Shown here: positions 43,531 through 55,152 of the stretch, piece after piece
Layout of the letters: the number at the start of each line of letters is the position of its first letter
Position numbering within the stretch: position 1 is the stretch's first letter
NCBI RefSeq assembly: GCF_030268225.1
Contig: NZ_BSQG01000007.1
Location: forward strand, 62,001-126,000
Source of the DNA: Nocardiopsis ansamitocini
GTDB lineage: Bacteria > Actinomycetota > Actinomycetes > Streptosporangiales > Streptosporangiaceae
Direction of reading: 5' to 3'
Length of the DNA: 64,000 nucleotides
Notes under the pieces: model-generated
What the model saw: the letters and a program-made list of their open reading frames with translations, nothing else
Databases searched by the model: none
What the model was told of the DNA's origin: nothing
Position numbers and translations under genes: made by a program

Positions 43531-44751
43531 ATGGCCTTTTCCGTCGCGTCCGAGGTAGGACGATTGCGCCAGGTCATCGTGCACCGTCCCGACCTGGAGC
43601 TGAAGCGGCTCACCCCCAGCAACAAGGATGACCTGCTCTTCGACGACGTGCTGTGGGTCGGCCGGGCCCGCGAGGAGCACGACGCCTTTGCCGACGCCCT
43701 GCGCGATCGCGGCGTCACCGTGCACGTCTTCCACGAACTGCTCCAGACGGTCCTGGACCTGCCCGAGGCAAGGTCCCACATCCTCGACCACGCGCTGGAC
43801 GAGCGCTTCTACGGTCCGTTGGCCATCGACGCCATCCGCAACTGTTTCGACGTGATGGACTCCCCGACCCTGCGGCGTTTCCTCATCGGTGGCATCACCA
43901 AGCGCGAACTGCTGGAACGGGCGCAGGTGCCGTCCTCCGTGTGGTTCCACACCCTCAAGCCCGACGACTTCGTGCTCCCGCCCCTGCCCAACCACCTGTT
44001 CACCCGCGACACCTCCTGTTGGCTCTACCACGGAGTGTCCATCAATCCGATGCGCAAGAGAGCGCGTATGCGTGAGACCAACCACTACGAGGCGATCTAC
44101 CGGTGGCACCCGTTGTTCGCCCGGGCGGAGTTCGAGATCTGGAATCCCGGTCAGGCCAATGCGCCGGCGACCATCGAGGGCGGCGACGTCATGCCCATCG
44201 GCAACGACTCGGTGCTGATCGGTATCAGTGAGCGCACCCAGTCGCAGTCGGTGGAGCTACTGGCCAGGGAGCTGTTCTCCCGGGGCGGAGCCCGGCGCAT
44301 CCTGGGGATCGACATGCCAAAGGCCCGTGCCGTCATGCATCTGGACACCGTCATGACCAACGTCGACTACGGAGTGTTCACCAAGTACGCCGGTCTGGGA
44401 ATGCTTCCCTCGTACACGATCGAGCCCGGCGACAACGACAAGGAGCTCAAGGTCACCGACCATGCTCCCGAGGACATGCACCGTGCGATCGCCGCCGCTG
44501 CCGGAGTGGACGACATCAAGGTGCTCACCCCCACCCAGGACGTCTTCTCCTCCGAACGCGAGCAGTGGGACGACGGCTGCAACGTCTTCGCCGTCGAGCC
44601 GGGCGTCGTGCTCTCCTACGAGCGCAACGTCACTTCCAACACCTATCTGCGCAGGAACGGTATCGAGGTCATCACCGTGCAGGGCAGCGAACTCGGACGC
44701 GGTCGAGGCGGGCCGCACTGTATGACCTGTCCGATCGAACGTGATGCGTAG
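43531..44751 (+). CDS. arcA: arginine deiminase
   Basis: 406 aa from the ATG at 43531, with GAGGAG five bases upstream. It hydrolyses arginine to citrulline and ammonia, the first step of the ADI pathway. The guanidino-modifying fold shows the [12 protein letters not shown] block (~150-161) and [10 protein letters not shown] (~211-220). It also shows [12 protein letters not shown], with the catalytic His near 270, and the C-terminal catalytic Cys in [14 protein letters not shown] (Cys ~401). Length is normal. arcB follows after 148 nt carrying a palindrome, and arcC directly after that, so the full pathway is present. No arginine-ornithine antiporter (arcD) is in the window. Confidence 0.97.
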   Translation: MAFSVASEVGRLRQVIVHRPDLELKRLTPSNKDDLLFDDVLWVGRAREEHDAFADALRDRGVTVHVFHELLQTVLDLPEARSHILDHALDERFYGPLAIDAIRNCFDVMDSPTLRRFLIGGITKRELLERAQVPSSVWFHTLKPDDFVLPPLPNHLFTRDTSCWLYHGVSINPMRKRARMRETNHYEAIYRWHPLFARAEFEIWNPGQANAPATIEGGDVMPIGNDSVLIGISERTQSQSVELLARELFSRGGARRILGIDMPKARAVMHLDTVMTNVDYGVFTKYAGLGMLPSYTIEPGDNDKELKVTDHAPEDMHRAIAAAAGVDDIKVLTPTQDVFSSEREQWDDGCNVFAVEPGVVLSYERNVTSNTYLRRNGIEVITVQGSELGRGRGGPHCMTCPIERDA

Positions 44752-44766
44752 CCCACTGGAAACCAT

Positions 44767-44784
44767 TTCGCATGCATATGCGAA
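44767..44784. promoter_or_regulatory. ArgR-box-like palindrome between arcA and arcB
   Basis: TTCGCAT (44767-44773) and ATGCGAA (44778-44784) form perfect arms around GCAT, an 18-bp site. It is AT-rich against the background and has the size and TGCAT/ATGCA character of arginine repressor boxes. It lies 16 nt past the arcA stop and 115 nt before arcB. Confidence 0.45.
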
Positions 44785-44899
44785 TCTATGTATGTTTTTC
44801 CAGATGGTGCCGAGTGCACCCGTTCGCAACGACTGAGGCGCCCGCTGTCGGGGGCGCGAACCCGCCCGGCAACGGGCAGACACGGAGAGGGAAGCCGCA

Positions 44900-45904
44900 A
44901 TGGCGTTCAACCTGCGCAACCGCAGTTTCGTGAAGGAACTCGACTTCACCCCCCAGGAGATCGCCTTCCTGCTCGCGCTCTCGCGCGACCTCAAGGCGGC
45001 CAAGTACGCCGGTACCGAGCGCCAGCGCCTCGCGGGCAAGAACATCGCCCTGATCTTCGAGAAGAGCTCCACCCGGACCCGCTGCGCCTTCGAGGTGGCC
45101 GCCCATGATCAGGGCGCCCACGTCACCTACCTGGACCCTGCCGGCTCCCAGATCGGGCACAAGGAGTCGATGAAGGACACCGCGCGTGTCCTCGGCCGGA
45201 TGTACGACGGCATCGAGTACCGCGGATCCAAGCAGGCCCTGGTGGAGGAACTGGCCGAGTACTCGGGCGTTCCCGTCTGGAACGGTCTCACCGACGAGTG
45301 GCATCCCACCCAGATGCTCGCCGATTTCCTCACCATCACCGAGCACACCGACAAGCCGATCGGCGAGGTCACGTTCGCCTACATGGGCGACGCCCGCAAC
45401 AACCTCGGCAATTCGTTGACCGTGACCGGAGCGCTCCTGGGCATGGACGTCCGCATGGTCGCCCCCAGGCAACTGTGGCCGGACGAGGAGACGGTGGCCC
45501 GGCCGGCACGCGAGATCGCCGAGTCGACCGGGGCCACGGTCACCTTCACCGACGACATCGCCGCCGGCCTGGCCGGCGCGGACTTCGTCTACACCGACGT
45601 GTGGGTGTCGATGGGCGAGCCCGCCGAGGTGTGGGACGAGCGCATCGCGCTGCTCACGCCCTACCAGGTCAACATGGCGGCGCTCAAGGCCACCAACAAC
45701 CCCGACGTCAAGTTCATGCACTGCCTGCCGGCCTTCCACGACCGTGGCACCGCGCTCGGCGAGGAGATCTTCCAACGGACCGGCATGGCGGCACTGGAAG
45801 TCACCGACGAGGTCTTCGAGTCGCCCGCCTCCATCGTCTTCGACCAGGCGGAGAACCGGATGCATACGATCAAGGCCGTCATGGTCGCCACCCTGGGGAG
45901 CTAG
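44900..45904 (+). CDS. arcB: ornithine carbamoyltransferase (catabolic context)
   Basis: 334 aa, ATG start. In this pathway it splits citrulline with phosphate into ornithine and carbamoyl phosphate. The carbamoyl-phosphate site is [13 protein letters not shown] (~54-66), HPTQMLADF (~134-142) and the ornithine/citrulline site is [10 protein letters not shown] (~272-281). Its place between deiminase and carbamate kinase marks it as the catabolic enzyme, ArcB rather than ArgF. It is followed by arcC after six bases. An ArgR-like palindrome lies in the leader. Confidence 0.96.
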   Translation: MAFNLRNRSFVKELDFTPQEIAFLLALSRDLKAAKYAGTERQRLAGKNIALIFEKSSTRTRCAFEVAAHDQGAHVTYLDPAGSQIGHKESMKDTARVLGRMYDGIEYRGSKQALVEELAEYSGVPVWNGLTDEWHPTQMLADFLTITEHTDKPIGEVTFAYMGDARNNLGNSLTVTGALLGMDVRMVAPRQLWPDEETVARPAREIAESTGATVTFTDDIAAGLAGADFVYTDVWVSMGEPAEVWDERIALLTPYQVNMAALKATNNPDVKFMHCLPAFHDRGTALGEEIFQRTGMAALEVTDEVFESPASIVFDQAENRMHTIKAVMVATLGS

Positions 45905-45910
45905 TCCGCG

Positions 45911-46897
45911 ATGCGAGTAGTCGCGGCGCTCGGGGGCAACGCGCTCCTACGGCGCGGCCAGCGCCCCGACGCCGAAGTCCAGCGCGCCAACGTGGCCGCC
46001 GCGGTGCGCGCGCTGGCACCGCTGGCCGCCGACAACGAGCTGGTCGTCACACACGGCAACGGTCCGCAGGTGGGGATCCTCGCGTTGGAGAGTGCTGCCG
46101 ACCACTCGCTCGCCCACCCCTATCCCTTCGATGTCCTGGGCGCCCAGACCCAGGGCATGATCGGCTACTGGTTGTTGCAGGCGCTGCAGAACGCGCTGCC
46201 CGGTCGTCAAGTGGCTGCACTGATCAATCAGACCCTGGTCGCGCGGGGGGACCCGGCGTTTCGCGACCCGACCAAGTTCGTCGGTCCGGTCTACGACCGG
46301 GCGGAGGCCCGACGGCTTGCCGCGGAGCGCGGCTGGGTGGTCAAGCCGGACGGCGACCGGTGGCGCCGCGTCGTCCCCTCCCCGCGGCCCCGGCGCGTGG
46401 TGGAGACCCGGCTGATCCGACTCCTGCTGGACTCGGGAGCCATCGCGGTCTGCGGCGGGGGAGGTGGCGTTCCGGTCATCCGCAACGAGCAGGGGCACCT
46501 CGCCGGGGTCGAGGCGGTGGTCGACAAGGACCTGACCGCCGCATTGCTGGCCGAGGCACTGGAAGCCGACATCCTCCTCCTGCTCACCGATGTCGCACAG
46601 GTCATGGTCGACTACGGCACCCCCGAGGAACGCGGTATCGCCAACGCCACACCCGCGGAACTGGCCGCGCTGGACCTTCCGGCCGGCTCCATGGGGCCCA
46701 AGGCCGAGGCGGCCTGCCGGTTCACCGAGCTCACCGGGGGAACGGCCGCGATCGGTTCGCTCGCCGACGCCGCGGAGATCGTGGCGGGTCGGGCGGGCAC
46801 CGTCGTCACCCCCAGCGGGACCTATCCCGGAACGGGCCTCGCCGGTCCGGGGCGTCCCACCGGCCTCGGCCCGGAGACCGGGCAGGAGAAGCGGTAG
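45911..46897 (+). CDS. arcC: carbamate kinase
   Basis: 328 aa, ATG start six bases after the arcB stop. It transfers phosphate from carbamoyl phosphate to ADP, giving the single ATP of arginine fermentation. The amino-acid-kinase fold shows VAALGGNALLRRGQ (~4-17), THGNGPQVGILALE (~45-58), the GGGGGVPVI loop (~183-191), the AVVDKDLTAALLAEAL block and a C-terminal MGPKAEAACRF. It ends 21 nt before the stop of a convergent small membrane protein gene. Confidence 0.96.
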   Translation: MRVVAALGGNALLRRGQRPDAEVQRANVAAAVRALAPLAADNELVVTHGNGPQVGILALESAADHSLAHPYPFDVLGAQTQGMIGYWLLQALQNALPGRQVAALINQTLVARGDPAFRDPTKFVGPVYDRAEARRLAAERGWVVKPDGDRWRRVVPSPRPRRVVETRLIRLLLDSGAIAVCGGGGGVPVIRNEQGHLAGVEAVVDKDLTAALLAEALEADILLLLTDVAQVMVDYGTPEERGIANATPAELAALDLPAGSMGPKAEAACRFTELTGGTAAIGSLADAAEIVAGRAGTVVTPSGTYPGTGLAGPGRPTGLGPETGQEKR

Positions 46898-46918
46898 CCC
46901 TGCCCTGCGCGCGGCGGA

Positions 46919-47314
46919 TCACCGCCCCGGAAGCCACTGGGTATCGCGCCTGTCGGCCGGACCGGTGACGGTCCCGGTTCCCTCGCCCTGCGGCGCCGGC
47001 CCGGCCTTCGTGCGCGGCGGCGCCGACAGGACAGCGATCAGCAACAGCATCCAGGCGGTGAAGGTGACCAGCGGCTGTACCAGCAGCGTCACCAGACCGG
47101 CCCAGGTCTGGGTGCCCAGGTCCGCGCCGACCTGGAGGAGGATCCAGACGAAGGGCAACGCCGCTGCCAGCAGGTTGACAACCAGCGCCACGGTGACCAG
47201 GCCTCCGCGTGCGGGGCGTCGCCACAGGGTGAGGCCGATCCCGACGACCAGCAGTACGGCGGGTGGCCCGAGCTGACGCACGAGTACGAACCAGGGGACA
47301 CCGAGGGATTCCAT
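46919..47314 (-). CDS. small three-helix membrane protein
   Basis: 131 aa, ATG start. Three hydrophobic segments are seen: residues ~10-29, ~37-60 and ~72-92 (VTFTAWMLLLIAVLS). A Pro/Gly-rich hydrophilic tail of ~38 residues follows. No family recognised. It lies 27 nt downstream of the ABC-2 permease on the same strand, so it is probably the third gene of that operon and could be an accessory of the exporter. It converges on arcC with a 21-nt gap. Confidence 0.7.
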   Translation of the reverse strand: MESLGVPWFVLVRQLGPPAVLLVVGIGLTLWRRPARGGLVTVALVVNLLAAALPFVWILLQVGADLGTQTWAGLVTLLVQPLVTFTAWMLLLIAVLSAPPRTKAGPAPQGEGTGTVTGPADRRDTQWLPGR

Positions 47315-47341
47315 CCGCAGCAGTCTAGGTCCGGGCCGTGG

Positions 47342-48139
47342 CTAGTCCCACTGGAAGAAGCGGGTCGCCAGGACCGTACCCACGAGTGCCCAGACGAGGA
47401 GGACCAGCGCGGGAAGGACGGGGAAGGCCGCGCCGCCGGTGAGCACCGCTCGCAGGCCCGAGGCCAGAGCGGTGATCGGGAGCGCCTCCACCACCGGTTG
47501 CACGGCGCTCGGGTAGCGGTCGACCGGGAAGACGACGCCGCCCAGGCCGAGCAGTACCACGTAGACCAGGTTGGCCGCGGCCAGGGTCGCCTCGGCGCGC
47601 AGGGTTCCGGCCATCAGCAGCGCCAGCGAGCTGAACGCCGCGGTGGCCAGCACCAGTAGCACGACCGACGCGAGGATCGCGCCCAGGCCGCCGGAGGGAC
47701 GCCATCCCAGGGCCAGTGCCACCCCGGAGAGCATCGCCACCTGGATTGCCTGAACGGCCAGTACCGCCATCGTCTTGGCGCCCAACAGGCCCAGCCGGGA
47801 CAGCGGGGTGGCTCCGAGACGTTTGAGCACGCCGTAGCGCCGCTCGAAGCCGGTGCCGATCGCCTGGCCGGTGAAGGCGGTGGACATCACCGCCAGCGCG
47901 ATGATGCCGGGGGCCAGGAAGTCCACTCGGGGCCCGTCGCCGAGGTCCAGTAGGGAGGTGGTGCTGAACCCGATCAGCAGCAGGACCGGGATCACCATGG
48001 TCAGCAGCAGTTGCTCGCCGTTGCGCAGCAGTACCCGCAGTTCCATTCCGGCCTGGGCCAGGATCAGGCGGTTCAGTGGTGCCGCACCGGGGCGGGGGGT
48101 GAAGGTTCCGGGTTCGACGAAGGAAGGGGAGGAAGTCAT
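47342..48139 (-). CDS. ABC-2 type transporter permease
   Basis: 265 aa from the ATG that overlaps the ATPase stop by 4 nt. Six membrane segments with the ABC-2 pattern: LLLTMVIPVLLLIGF (~46-60), an FLAPGIIALAVMSTAFTGQAIGTGFERRYGVLKRLGATP block (~76-114), which is the hallmark of the family, and LVYVVLLGLGGVVFPV (~197-212). Two permeases or a dimer would form the channel. It pairs with the DrrA-like ATPase upstream. The substrate is unknown; drugs, lipids or metabolites are possible. Confidence 0.92.
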   Translation of the reverse strand: MTSSPSFVEPGTFTPRPGAAPLNRLILAQAGMELRVLLRNGEQLLLTMVIPVLLLIGFSTTSLLDLGDGPRVDFLAPGIIALAVMSTAFTGQAIGTGFERRYGVLKRLGATPLSRLGLLGAKTMAVLAVQAIQVAMLSGVALALGWRPSGGLGAILASVVLLVLATAAFSSLALLMAGTLRAEATLAAANLVYVVLLGLGGVVFPVDRYPSAVQPVVEALPITALASGLRAVLTGGAAFPVLPALVLLVWALVGTVLATRFFQWD

Positions 48140-49068
48140 GATTCGCGCAGGTCCCGACCGGTGAGTTCGAGGAAGACGTCTTCGAGGGTGCGCCGTTGGA
48201 TGCGCAGGTCCTCGGGCAGGATGTCGTTGGCCGCGCACCAGGTGGTCACGGTGGCCAGGAAACCGGGGTCCACTCCGCCCGGCTCGGTGGTGGTGACGAC
48301 GTACTGGCCGCCGGAATGCTCCTCCACACCGCACCGTCCGGGCAGGGCCCGCAGCAGGGACGTGGAGTCCAGGCCGGGGGAGGCGCGGAAACGCAGTTCG
48401 TGGTCGGCGTCGGTGAGGTCGCCGGTCGGGCCGTCGGCGACCACGCGACCGCGATCGATGATCACCACGCGGTCGGCCAGGCGTTCGGCCTCCTCCATGT
48501 AGTGGGTGGTCAGTACGACCCCCACTCCGGAGGCCCGCAGCTCGGTGACCAGGTCCCAGGCCGCCATCCTGGCCTGGGGGTCCAACCCGGCGGTGGGCTC
48601 GTCCAAGAAGACCAGTTCGGGGCGGCCGATCACCGCGGCGGCAAGGGAGAGCCGCTGCTGCTGGCCGCCCGACAGCCGACGAAACGGGGTACGCGCCGCC
48701 GATGTCAACCCCAGACGTTCCAGGAGGAGGTCGGGAGGGACGGGAGCGGCGTGGAAGGAGGCCATCAACCGCAGCCACTCGCCGGCGCGTGCGCCGGTCG
48801 GTACCCCACCCGACTGCAACATGACCCCGACCTTGGGTTTGAGGGTGCGCGCGTCGCCGATCGGGTCGAGTCCGAGGACGCGGACCCGGCCGGCGTCACC
48901 GCGCCGAAACCCTTCGCAAATCTCGATGGTGGAGGTCTTGCCGGCACCGTTGGGCCCCAGGAGAGCGGTCACGGCCCCACGCGGTGCACAGAAGGACACG
49001 CCGGCCACGGCGGTGGTGTCGCCATAGCGTTTGACCAAGTCGGTTACCTCGACCGCGGCTGTGTCCAT
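48136..49068 (-). CDS. ABC transporter ATP-binding protein (DrrA-like)
   Basis: 310 aa from the ATG at 49068. The frame is open further, but family length fits this start, and a TACACT lies seven bases before it. Walker A is GPNGAGKTST (~37-46), the Q-loop is VMLQSGGVP, the signature is RLSGGQQQR (~134-142), Walker B is LVFLDEPTAGLD (~154-165) and the switch His is TTHYMEE. The C-terminal ~80 residues are the extra domain of DrrA/CcmA-type export ATPases. Overlaps the permease by 4 nt. Confidence 0.94.
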   Translation of the reverse strand: MDTAAVEVTDLVKRYGDTTAVAGVSFCAPRGAVTALLGPNGAGKTSTIEICEGFRRGDAGRVRVLGLDPIGDARTLKPKVGVMLQSGGVPTGARAGEWLRLMASFHAAPVPPDLLLERLGLTSAARTPFRRLSGGQQQRLSLAAAVIGRPELVFLDEPTAGLDPQARMAAWDLVTELRASGVGVVLTTHYMEEAERLADRVVIIDRGRVVADGPTGDLTDADHELRFRASPGLDSTSLLRALPGRCGVEEHSGGQYVVTTTEPGGVDPGFLATVTTWCAANDILPEDLRIQRRTLEDVFLELTGRDLRES

Positions 49069-49075
49069 GACCGAA

Positions 49076-49081
49076 AGTGTA
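49076..49081 (-). promoter_or_regulatory. -10 element of the ABC exporter operon, leaderless start
   Basis: Minus-strand TACACT, then seven bases, then the ATG of the ATPase gene. No ribosome site. A -35 is not convincing. Confidence 0.45.
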
Positions 49082-49190
49082 GGACGGCACCGCACGTGGG
49101 GTGCACCGGCCCGTGTCGGCGACGTCGCGCAGCAGGGGCCGTCGCCCCCGGGGCCGTCGTGTCGCACAGTCGGGACCATCGATTTCCCTT

Positions 49191-49222
49191 CCATTATTTG
49201 AGACTGGAGTCTCAAATAATGG
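49191..49222. promoter_or_regulatory. 32-bp perfect inverted repeat between ABC exporter and sufR
   Basis: CCATTATTTGAGACT (49191-49205) and AGTCTCAAATAATGG (49208-49222) are exact complements around GG. The site is strongly AT-rich in a GC-rich region. It is 123 nt upstream of the ABC ATPase start and 146 nt upstream of sufR. It is probably a dimeric-repressor operator; it could also fold as a hairpin in RNA. Confidence 0.6.
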
Positions 49223-49288
49223 ATATTGTGCGCCTGTGTCTTCATCCCGGTTGGCCGTGTGGCGCGTTTCATTGCCGCGAAACGCCTG

Positions 49289-49307
49289 TTAGGCAAGGCT
49301 AACCTGC
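49289..49307 (+). promoter_or_regulatory. DtxR/IdeR-type iron box upstream of the suf operon
   Basis: TTAGGCAAGGCTAACCTGC matches the 19-bp consensus of DtxR, IdeR and DmdR iron boxes at 15 positions, with the central AGGCTAACCT intact. It lies ~60-79 nt before sufR. Iron-replete repression of Fe-S assembly genes is the expected effect. Confidence 0.7.
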
Positions 49308-49367
49308 GTGATCTATGGCATCGGTCACGGTTTGCCGAAGGGGACTTAATTAAGCCACACTGATGTT

Positions 49368-50180
49368 GTGAAATACATGGGCGATCATCAGCGAGCAGAC
49401 GGGACGGCCGTATCGGGCACGTCCCGCGCGCACGCTGTGCCCGAGCTCGGTGCCGAGACCGGCACGCGCGCCCGGGTCGCCCGCCTCATTCTCGAACATG
49501 GTCCGATCACGGCGTCCATGCTGGGCGAGCGGCTCGGACTGACGCCCGCCGCGATCCGCCGCCATCTCGACAATCTCATGGCCGAAGGAATGGTCGAGGC
49601 CCGCGACGCCCGCCCTATGGGGCGCCGGGGCAGAGGCCGTCCCGCCCGCGTCTTCGCGCTCACGGGTGCGGGGCGCGACGCCTTCGTCCACGGCTACGAC
49701 GACCTCGCCTCCAGCGCACTGCGCTTCCTCGCCGAGAAAGCCGGTCCCGAGGCAGTCGCCGAGTTCGCCCACCGTCAGGTGGCCGACCTCGAACGCCGCT
49801 ACCGTCCTCTGCTCGCCGCCGTCCCTCCGCAACAGCGGATCCGGCTGCTCGCAGAGGCACTGTCGGCCGACGGCTACGCGGCCTCGGCCACAAAGGCCCC
49901 CGTGCCCGGCGGCGGAGAGCAGCTGTGCCAGCATCACTGCCCGGTCGCCCACGTGGCAGCGGAGTTCCCGGAGCTGTGCGACGCCGAGGTCGAGGCGTTC
50001 TCGCGGCTGCTGGGCACACCGGTGCGGCGCCTGGCCACCATCGCCCACGGCGACGGTGTCTGCACCACGCACGTCAGTCCCCGCGACATCAGTACCAGTG
50101 CCCACGCCGGCGCCCGCCCCGAGCGGAACGCCGAGGGGCAACGCCAAAACAGGACGTCCCGTCCAGGAGGATCCGCGTAA
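49368..50180 (+). CDS. sufR: SufR-like Fe-S responsive transcriptional regulator
   Basis: 270 aa from a GTG at 49368; an ATG three codons later is an alternative. No ribosome site is seen and CACACT lies upstream, so a leaderless mRNA is possible. An N-terminal winged helix-turn-helix ([31 protein letters not shown], ~36-65) is followed by a [12 protein letters not shown] wing. A cysteine cluster sits in [18 protein letters not shown] (~185-202), with a further Cys in GDGVCTTH. SufR proteins bind a [4Fe-4S] cluster through such cysteines and repress the suf operon when clusters suffice. Its stop shares a base with the sufB start. Confidence 0.88.
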   Translation: MKYMGDHQRADGTAVSGTSRAHAVPELGAETGTRARVARLILEHGPITASMLGERLGLTPAAIRRHLDNLMAEGMVEARDARPMGRRGRGRPARVFALTGAGRDAFVHGYDDLASSALRFLAEKAGPEAVAEFAHRQVADLERRYRPLLAAVPPQQRIRLLAEALSADGYAASATKAPVPGGGEQLCQHHCPVAHVAAEFPELCDAEVEAFSRLLGTPVRRLATIAHGDGVCTTHVSPRDISTSAHAGARPERNAEGQRQNRTSRPGGSA

Positions 50181-51592
50181 TGACGTCTATCGCGCACCCC
50201 GAGCTCGAAGGGCTCGGCACCTATGAGTACGGCTGGGCCGACTCCGACGTGGCCGGCGCCTCCGCGCGCCGAGGCCTCAACAAGGATGTCGTCCTCGACA
50301 TCTCCGGCAAGAAGAGCGAGCCGGAGTGGATGCGCGACCTGCGCCTGAAGTCCCTCAAGCTCTTCGACAAGAAGCCCATGCCGGCCTGGGGCGCCGACCT
50401 CTCGAAGATCGACTTCGACAACATCAAGTACTTCGTGCGCTCCACGGAGAAGCAGGCCACCTCGTGGGAGGACCTGCCCGAGGACATCAAGAACACCTAT
50501 GACAAGCTCGGCATCCCCGAGGCCGAGAAGCAGCGCCTGGTCGCCGGTGTCGCCGCGCAGTACGAGTCCGAGGTCGTCTACCACCAGATCCGTGAGGACC
50601 TGGAGGAGCAGGGCGTCATCTTCCTGGACACCGACACCGCCCTGAAGGAGCACCCCGAGCTCTTCCAGGAGTACTTCGGCACGGTGATCCCCCCCGGCGA
50701 CAACAAGTTCGCCGCGCTCAACACGGCCGTGTGGAGCGGTGGCTCGTTCATCTACGTGCCGCCGAACGTCAACGTCGAGATCCCGCTCCAGGCCTACTTC
50801 CGGATCAACACCGAGAACATGGGCCAGTTCGAGCGGACGCTGATCATCGTCGACGAGGGCGCCTACGTCCACTACGTCGAGGGCTGTACCGCACCGATCT
50901 ACAAGTCGGACTCGCTGCACTCCGCGGTCGTGGAGATCATCGTCAAGAAGAACGCCCGCTGCCGTTACACGACCATCCAGAACTGGTCGAACAACGTCTT
51001 CAACCTGGTCACCAAGCGCGCCGTGGCCTACGAGGGCGCCACCATGGAGTGGATCGACGGCAACATCGGCTCCCAGGTCACCATGAAGTACCCGGCTGTC
51101 TACCTCATGGGCGAGCACGCCAAGGGCGAGACGCTGTCCATCGCCTTCGCCGGCGAGGGCCAGCACCAGGACACCGGGTCCAAGATGGTGCACTGCGCGC
51201 CCAACACCTCGTCCACCATCATCTCCAAGTCGGTGGCCCGTGGCGGGGGACGTGCCTCCTACCGCGGTCTGGTCCAGGTCCAGGAGGGTGCGGAGCACTC
51301 CAAGTCCACGGTCAAGTGCGACGCGCTCCTGATCGACACGATCAGCCGCTCCGACACCTACCCCTACGTGGACCTGCGCGAGGACGACGTGGAGATGGGC
51401 CACGAGGCCACCGTCTCCAAGGTCAGTGAGGACCAGCTCTTCTACCTCATGAGCCGTGGGATGGACGAGGACGAGGCCATGGCCATGATCGTCCGCGGGT
51501 TCGTCGAGCCCATCGCGCGCGAACTCCCCATGGAGTACGCGCTGGAACTGAACCGGCTCATCGAGCTTCAGATGGAAGGAGCGGTCGGCTAA
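50180..51592 (+). CDS. sufB: Fe-S cluster assembly protein SufB
   Basis: 470 aa, ATG overlapping the sufR stop by one base, with GGAGG upstream. SufB is the scaffold subunit of the SufBC2D complex, on which clusters are assembled. Typical blocks: [43 protein letters not shown] (~174-197), [13 protein letters not shown] (Cys ~239), and the C-terminal [23 protein letters not shown] with Cys ~378 and the nearby acidic residues that accept persulfide. The end [20 protein letters not shown] is diagnostic. Three bases separate it from sufD. Confidence 0.97.
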   Translation: MTSIAHPELEGLGTYEYGWADSDVAGASARRGLNKDVVLDISGKKSEPEWMRDLRLKSLKLFDKKPMPAWGADLSKIDFDNIKYFVRSTEKQATSWEDLPEDIKNTYDKLGIPEAEKQRLVAGVAAQYESEVVYHQIREDLEEQGVIFLDTDTALKEHPELFQEYFGTVIPPGDNKFAALNTAVWSGGSFIYVPPNVNVEIPLQAYFRINTENMGQFERTLIIVDEGAYVHYVEGCTAPIYKSDSLHSAVVEIIVKKNARCRYTTIQNWSNNVFNLVTKRAVAYEGATMEWIDGNIGSQVTMKYPAVYLMGEHAKGETLSIAFAGEGQHQDTGSKMVHCAPNTSSTIISKSVARGGGRASYRGLVQVQEGAEHSKSTVKCDALLIDTISRSDTYPYVDLREDDVEMGHEATVSKVSEDQLFYLMSRGMDEDEAMAMIVRGFVEPIARELPMEYALELNRLIELQMEGAVG

Positions 51593-51594
51593 TC

Positions 51595-52755
51595 ATGGCC
51601 AGCCCCAATCTCGGAATCAAGGAACACTCGCACGGCGGGGACCTTCCTGTTTCCAAACTCGACGTCCACGGATCGTTCGACCTGAACGACTTCCCCAAGC
51701 CCAACGGGCGTGAGGAAGAGTGGCGCTTCACCCCGCTGCGCCGCCTCAGGGGCCTGCACGACGGCCGCGACATCGCCGACGGCGTGGTCACGGTCGACAT
51801 CAAGGCGCCCGACGGCGTCACGGTTGAGACAGTGGGCCGCGACGACGCTCGACTGGGCACGTCCTTCCTGCCCACCGACCGGGTCAGCGCCCTGGCCTAC
51901 GCCACCTTCGCCACCGCCACCGTCGTGACGGTGCCAAAGGACGTCCAGGCCGACGCCCCGGTGTTCGTCACGACCACCGGTGTCGAGCAGGGTGACGCCT
52001 ACGGCCACATCGTGGTGCGTGCCGAGCGCCACTCCAGCGCCACCGTGGTCCTGGAGTACACCGGAAGCTCCGTCTACGCCGACAACGTCGAGTTCATCGT
52101 CGAGGACGGCGCCCGACTCAACGTCATCAGCCTCCAGGACTGGGAGCGCGACGCCGTCCAGGTCTCGCACCACTACGCCAGGGTCGGCCGCGACGCCCGC
52201 TTCAAGAGCTTCGTGATCACGCTGGGCGGCGACCTCGTCCGGCTGTCGCCCAAGGTCGCCTACACCGGCCCCGGCGGCGACGCCGAGCTGCACGGCCTCT
52301 ACTTCACCGGTCCGGGCCAGCACCACGAGCACCGCTCGCTCATCGACCACAACGTGTCCAAGACCCGGAGCCGGGTCGAGTACAAGGGCGCGCTCAGTGG
52401 AGAAGGCGCCCACGCGGTGTGGATCGGCGACGTCATCATCGGCGAGGGCACCGAGGGCACCGACTCCTACGAGCTCAACCGCAACCTCGCACTCACCGAC
52501 GGCACCCGGGTCGACTCCGTTCCCAACCTGGAGATCTTCACCGGAGAGGTCGAAGGGGCGGGCCACGCCAGTGCCTCCGGCCGTCTCGACGACATTCACC
52601 TCTTCTACCTCCAGTCGCGCGGAATTCCCGCCGACGAGGCCCGACGCCTGGTGCTGCGCGGCTACTTCGCCGAGCTCATCAACCGCATCGAGGTCCCGGA
52701 GCTGCGCGAGCGGATCATGGAAGAGGTCGAGGAGAAGCTGGCTCTCCATGAGTAA
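51595..52755 (+). CDS. sufD: Fe-S cluster assembly protein SufD
   Basis: 386 aa, ATG start. A paralogue of SufB that pairs with it in SufBC2D and is needed for iron acquisition by the complex. Visible blocks: REEEWRFTPLRRLRG (~41-55), FVTTTGVEQGDAYGHIVV, LYFTGPGQHHEHRSLIDHNV, which carries the conserved His of the SufB-SufD interface (~230-249), and HASASGRLDDIHLFYLQSRG. Its stop lies eight bases inside the start of the Rieske gene. Confidence 0.96.
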   Translation: MASPNLGIKEHSHGGDLPVSKLDVHGSFDLNDFPKPNGREEEWRFTPLRRLRGLHDGRDIADGVVTVDIKAPDGVTVETVGRDDARLGTSFLPTDRVSALAYATFATATVVTVPKDVQADAPVFVTTTGVEQGDAYGHIVVRAERHSSATVVLEYTGSSVYADNVEFIVEDGARLNVISLQDWERDAVQVSHHYARVGRDARFKSFVITLGGDLVRLSPKVAYTGPGGDAELHGLYFTGPGQHHEHRSLIDHNVSKTRSRVEYKGALSGEGAHAVWIGDVIIGEGTEGTDSYELNRNLALTDGTRVDSVPNLEIFTGEVEGAGHASASGRLDDIHLFYLQSRGIPADEARRLVLRGYFAELINRIEVPELRERIMEEVEEKLALHE

Positions 52756-53077
52756 CGACGGTTTCGTACGGGCCTGCGGCCTGGGCGACCTCCCCGACGA
52801 GGGCGCCCTGGCCGTGGAGGTCGACGACAACCCGGTCGCGATCGTGCGCTCCGAGGGGCAGGTCTACGCCCTGCGCGACGTCTGCTCCCACGCCGAGGTC
52901 AACCTGTCGGAGGGCGAGGTCGAGGACGGCACCATCGAGTGCTGGCTGCACGGTTCGTGCTTCGACCTGCGCACGGGAAAGCCGATCAACCCGCCCGCAA
53001 CCCAGGCGGTACCCACGTACGTAGTGAAGATCGACGGCGACGACGTCCTCGTCGCGTTGAACACGAAGAACTCTTAG
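52748..53077 (+). CDS. Rieske-type ferredoxin of the suf operon
   Basis: 109 aa from an ATG eight bases inside sufD. The [2Fe-2S] site is complete: CSHAEV (C-x-H, ~42-44) and CWLHGSCFD (C-x2-H, ~62-65). It is the soluble NirD/bifenyl-dioxygenase-ferredoxin type, not a membrane Rieske. Actinomycete suf operons commonly carry this gene between sufD and sufC; it may supply electrons for cluster assembly or act as a cluster acceptor. No direct function is shown by the sequence. Confidence 0.93.
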   Translation: MSNDGFVRACGLGDLPDEGALAVEVDDNPVAIVRSEGQVYALRDVCSHAEVNLSEGEVEDGTIECWLHGSCFDLRTGKPINPPATQAVPTYVVKIDGDDVLVALNTKNS

Positions 53078-53092
53078 AGGCTGATCAATAAG

Positions 53093-55134
<2,042 letters not shown>

Positions 55135-55152
55135 AAGGGGCGTTTGGAAACC

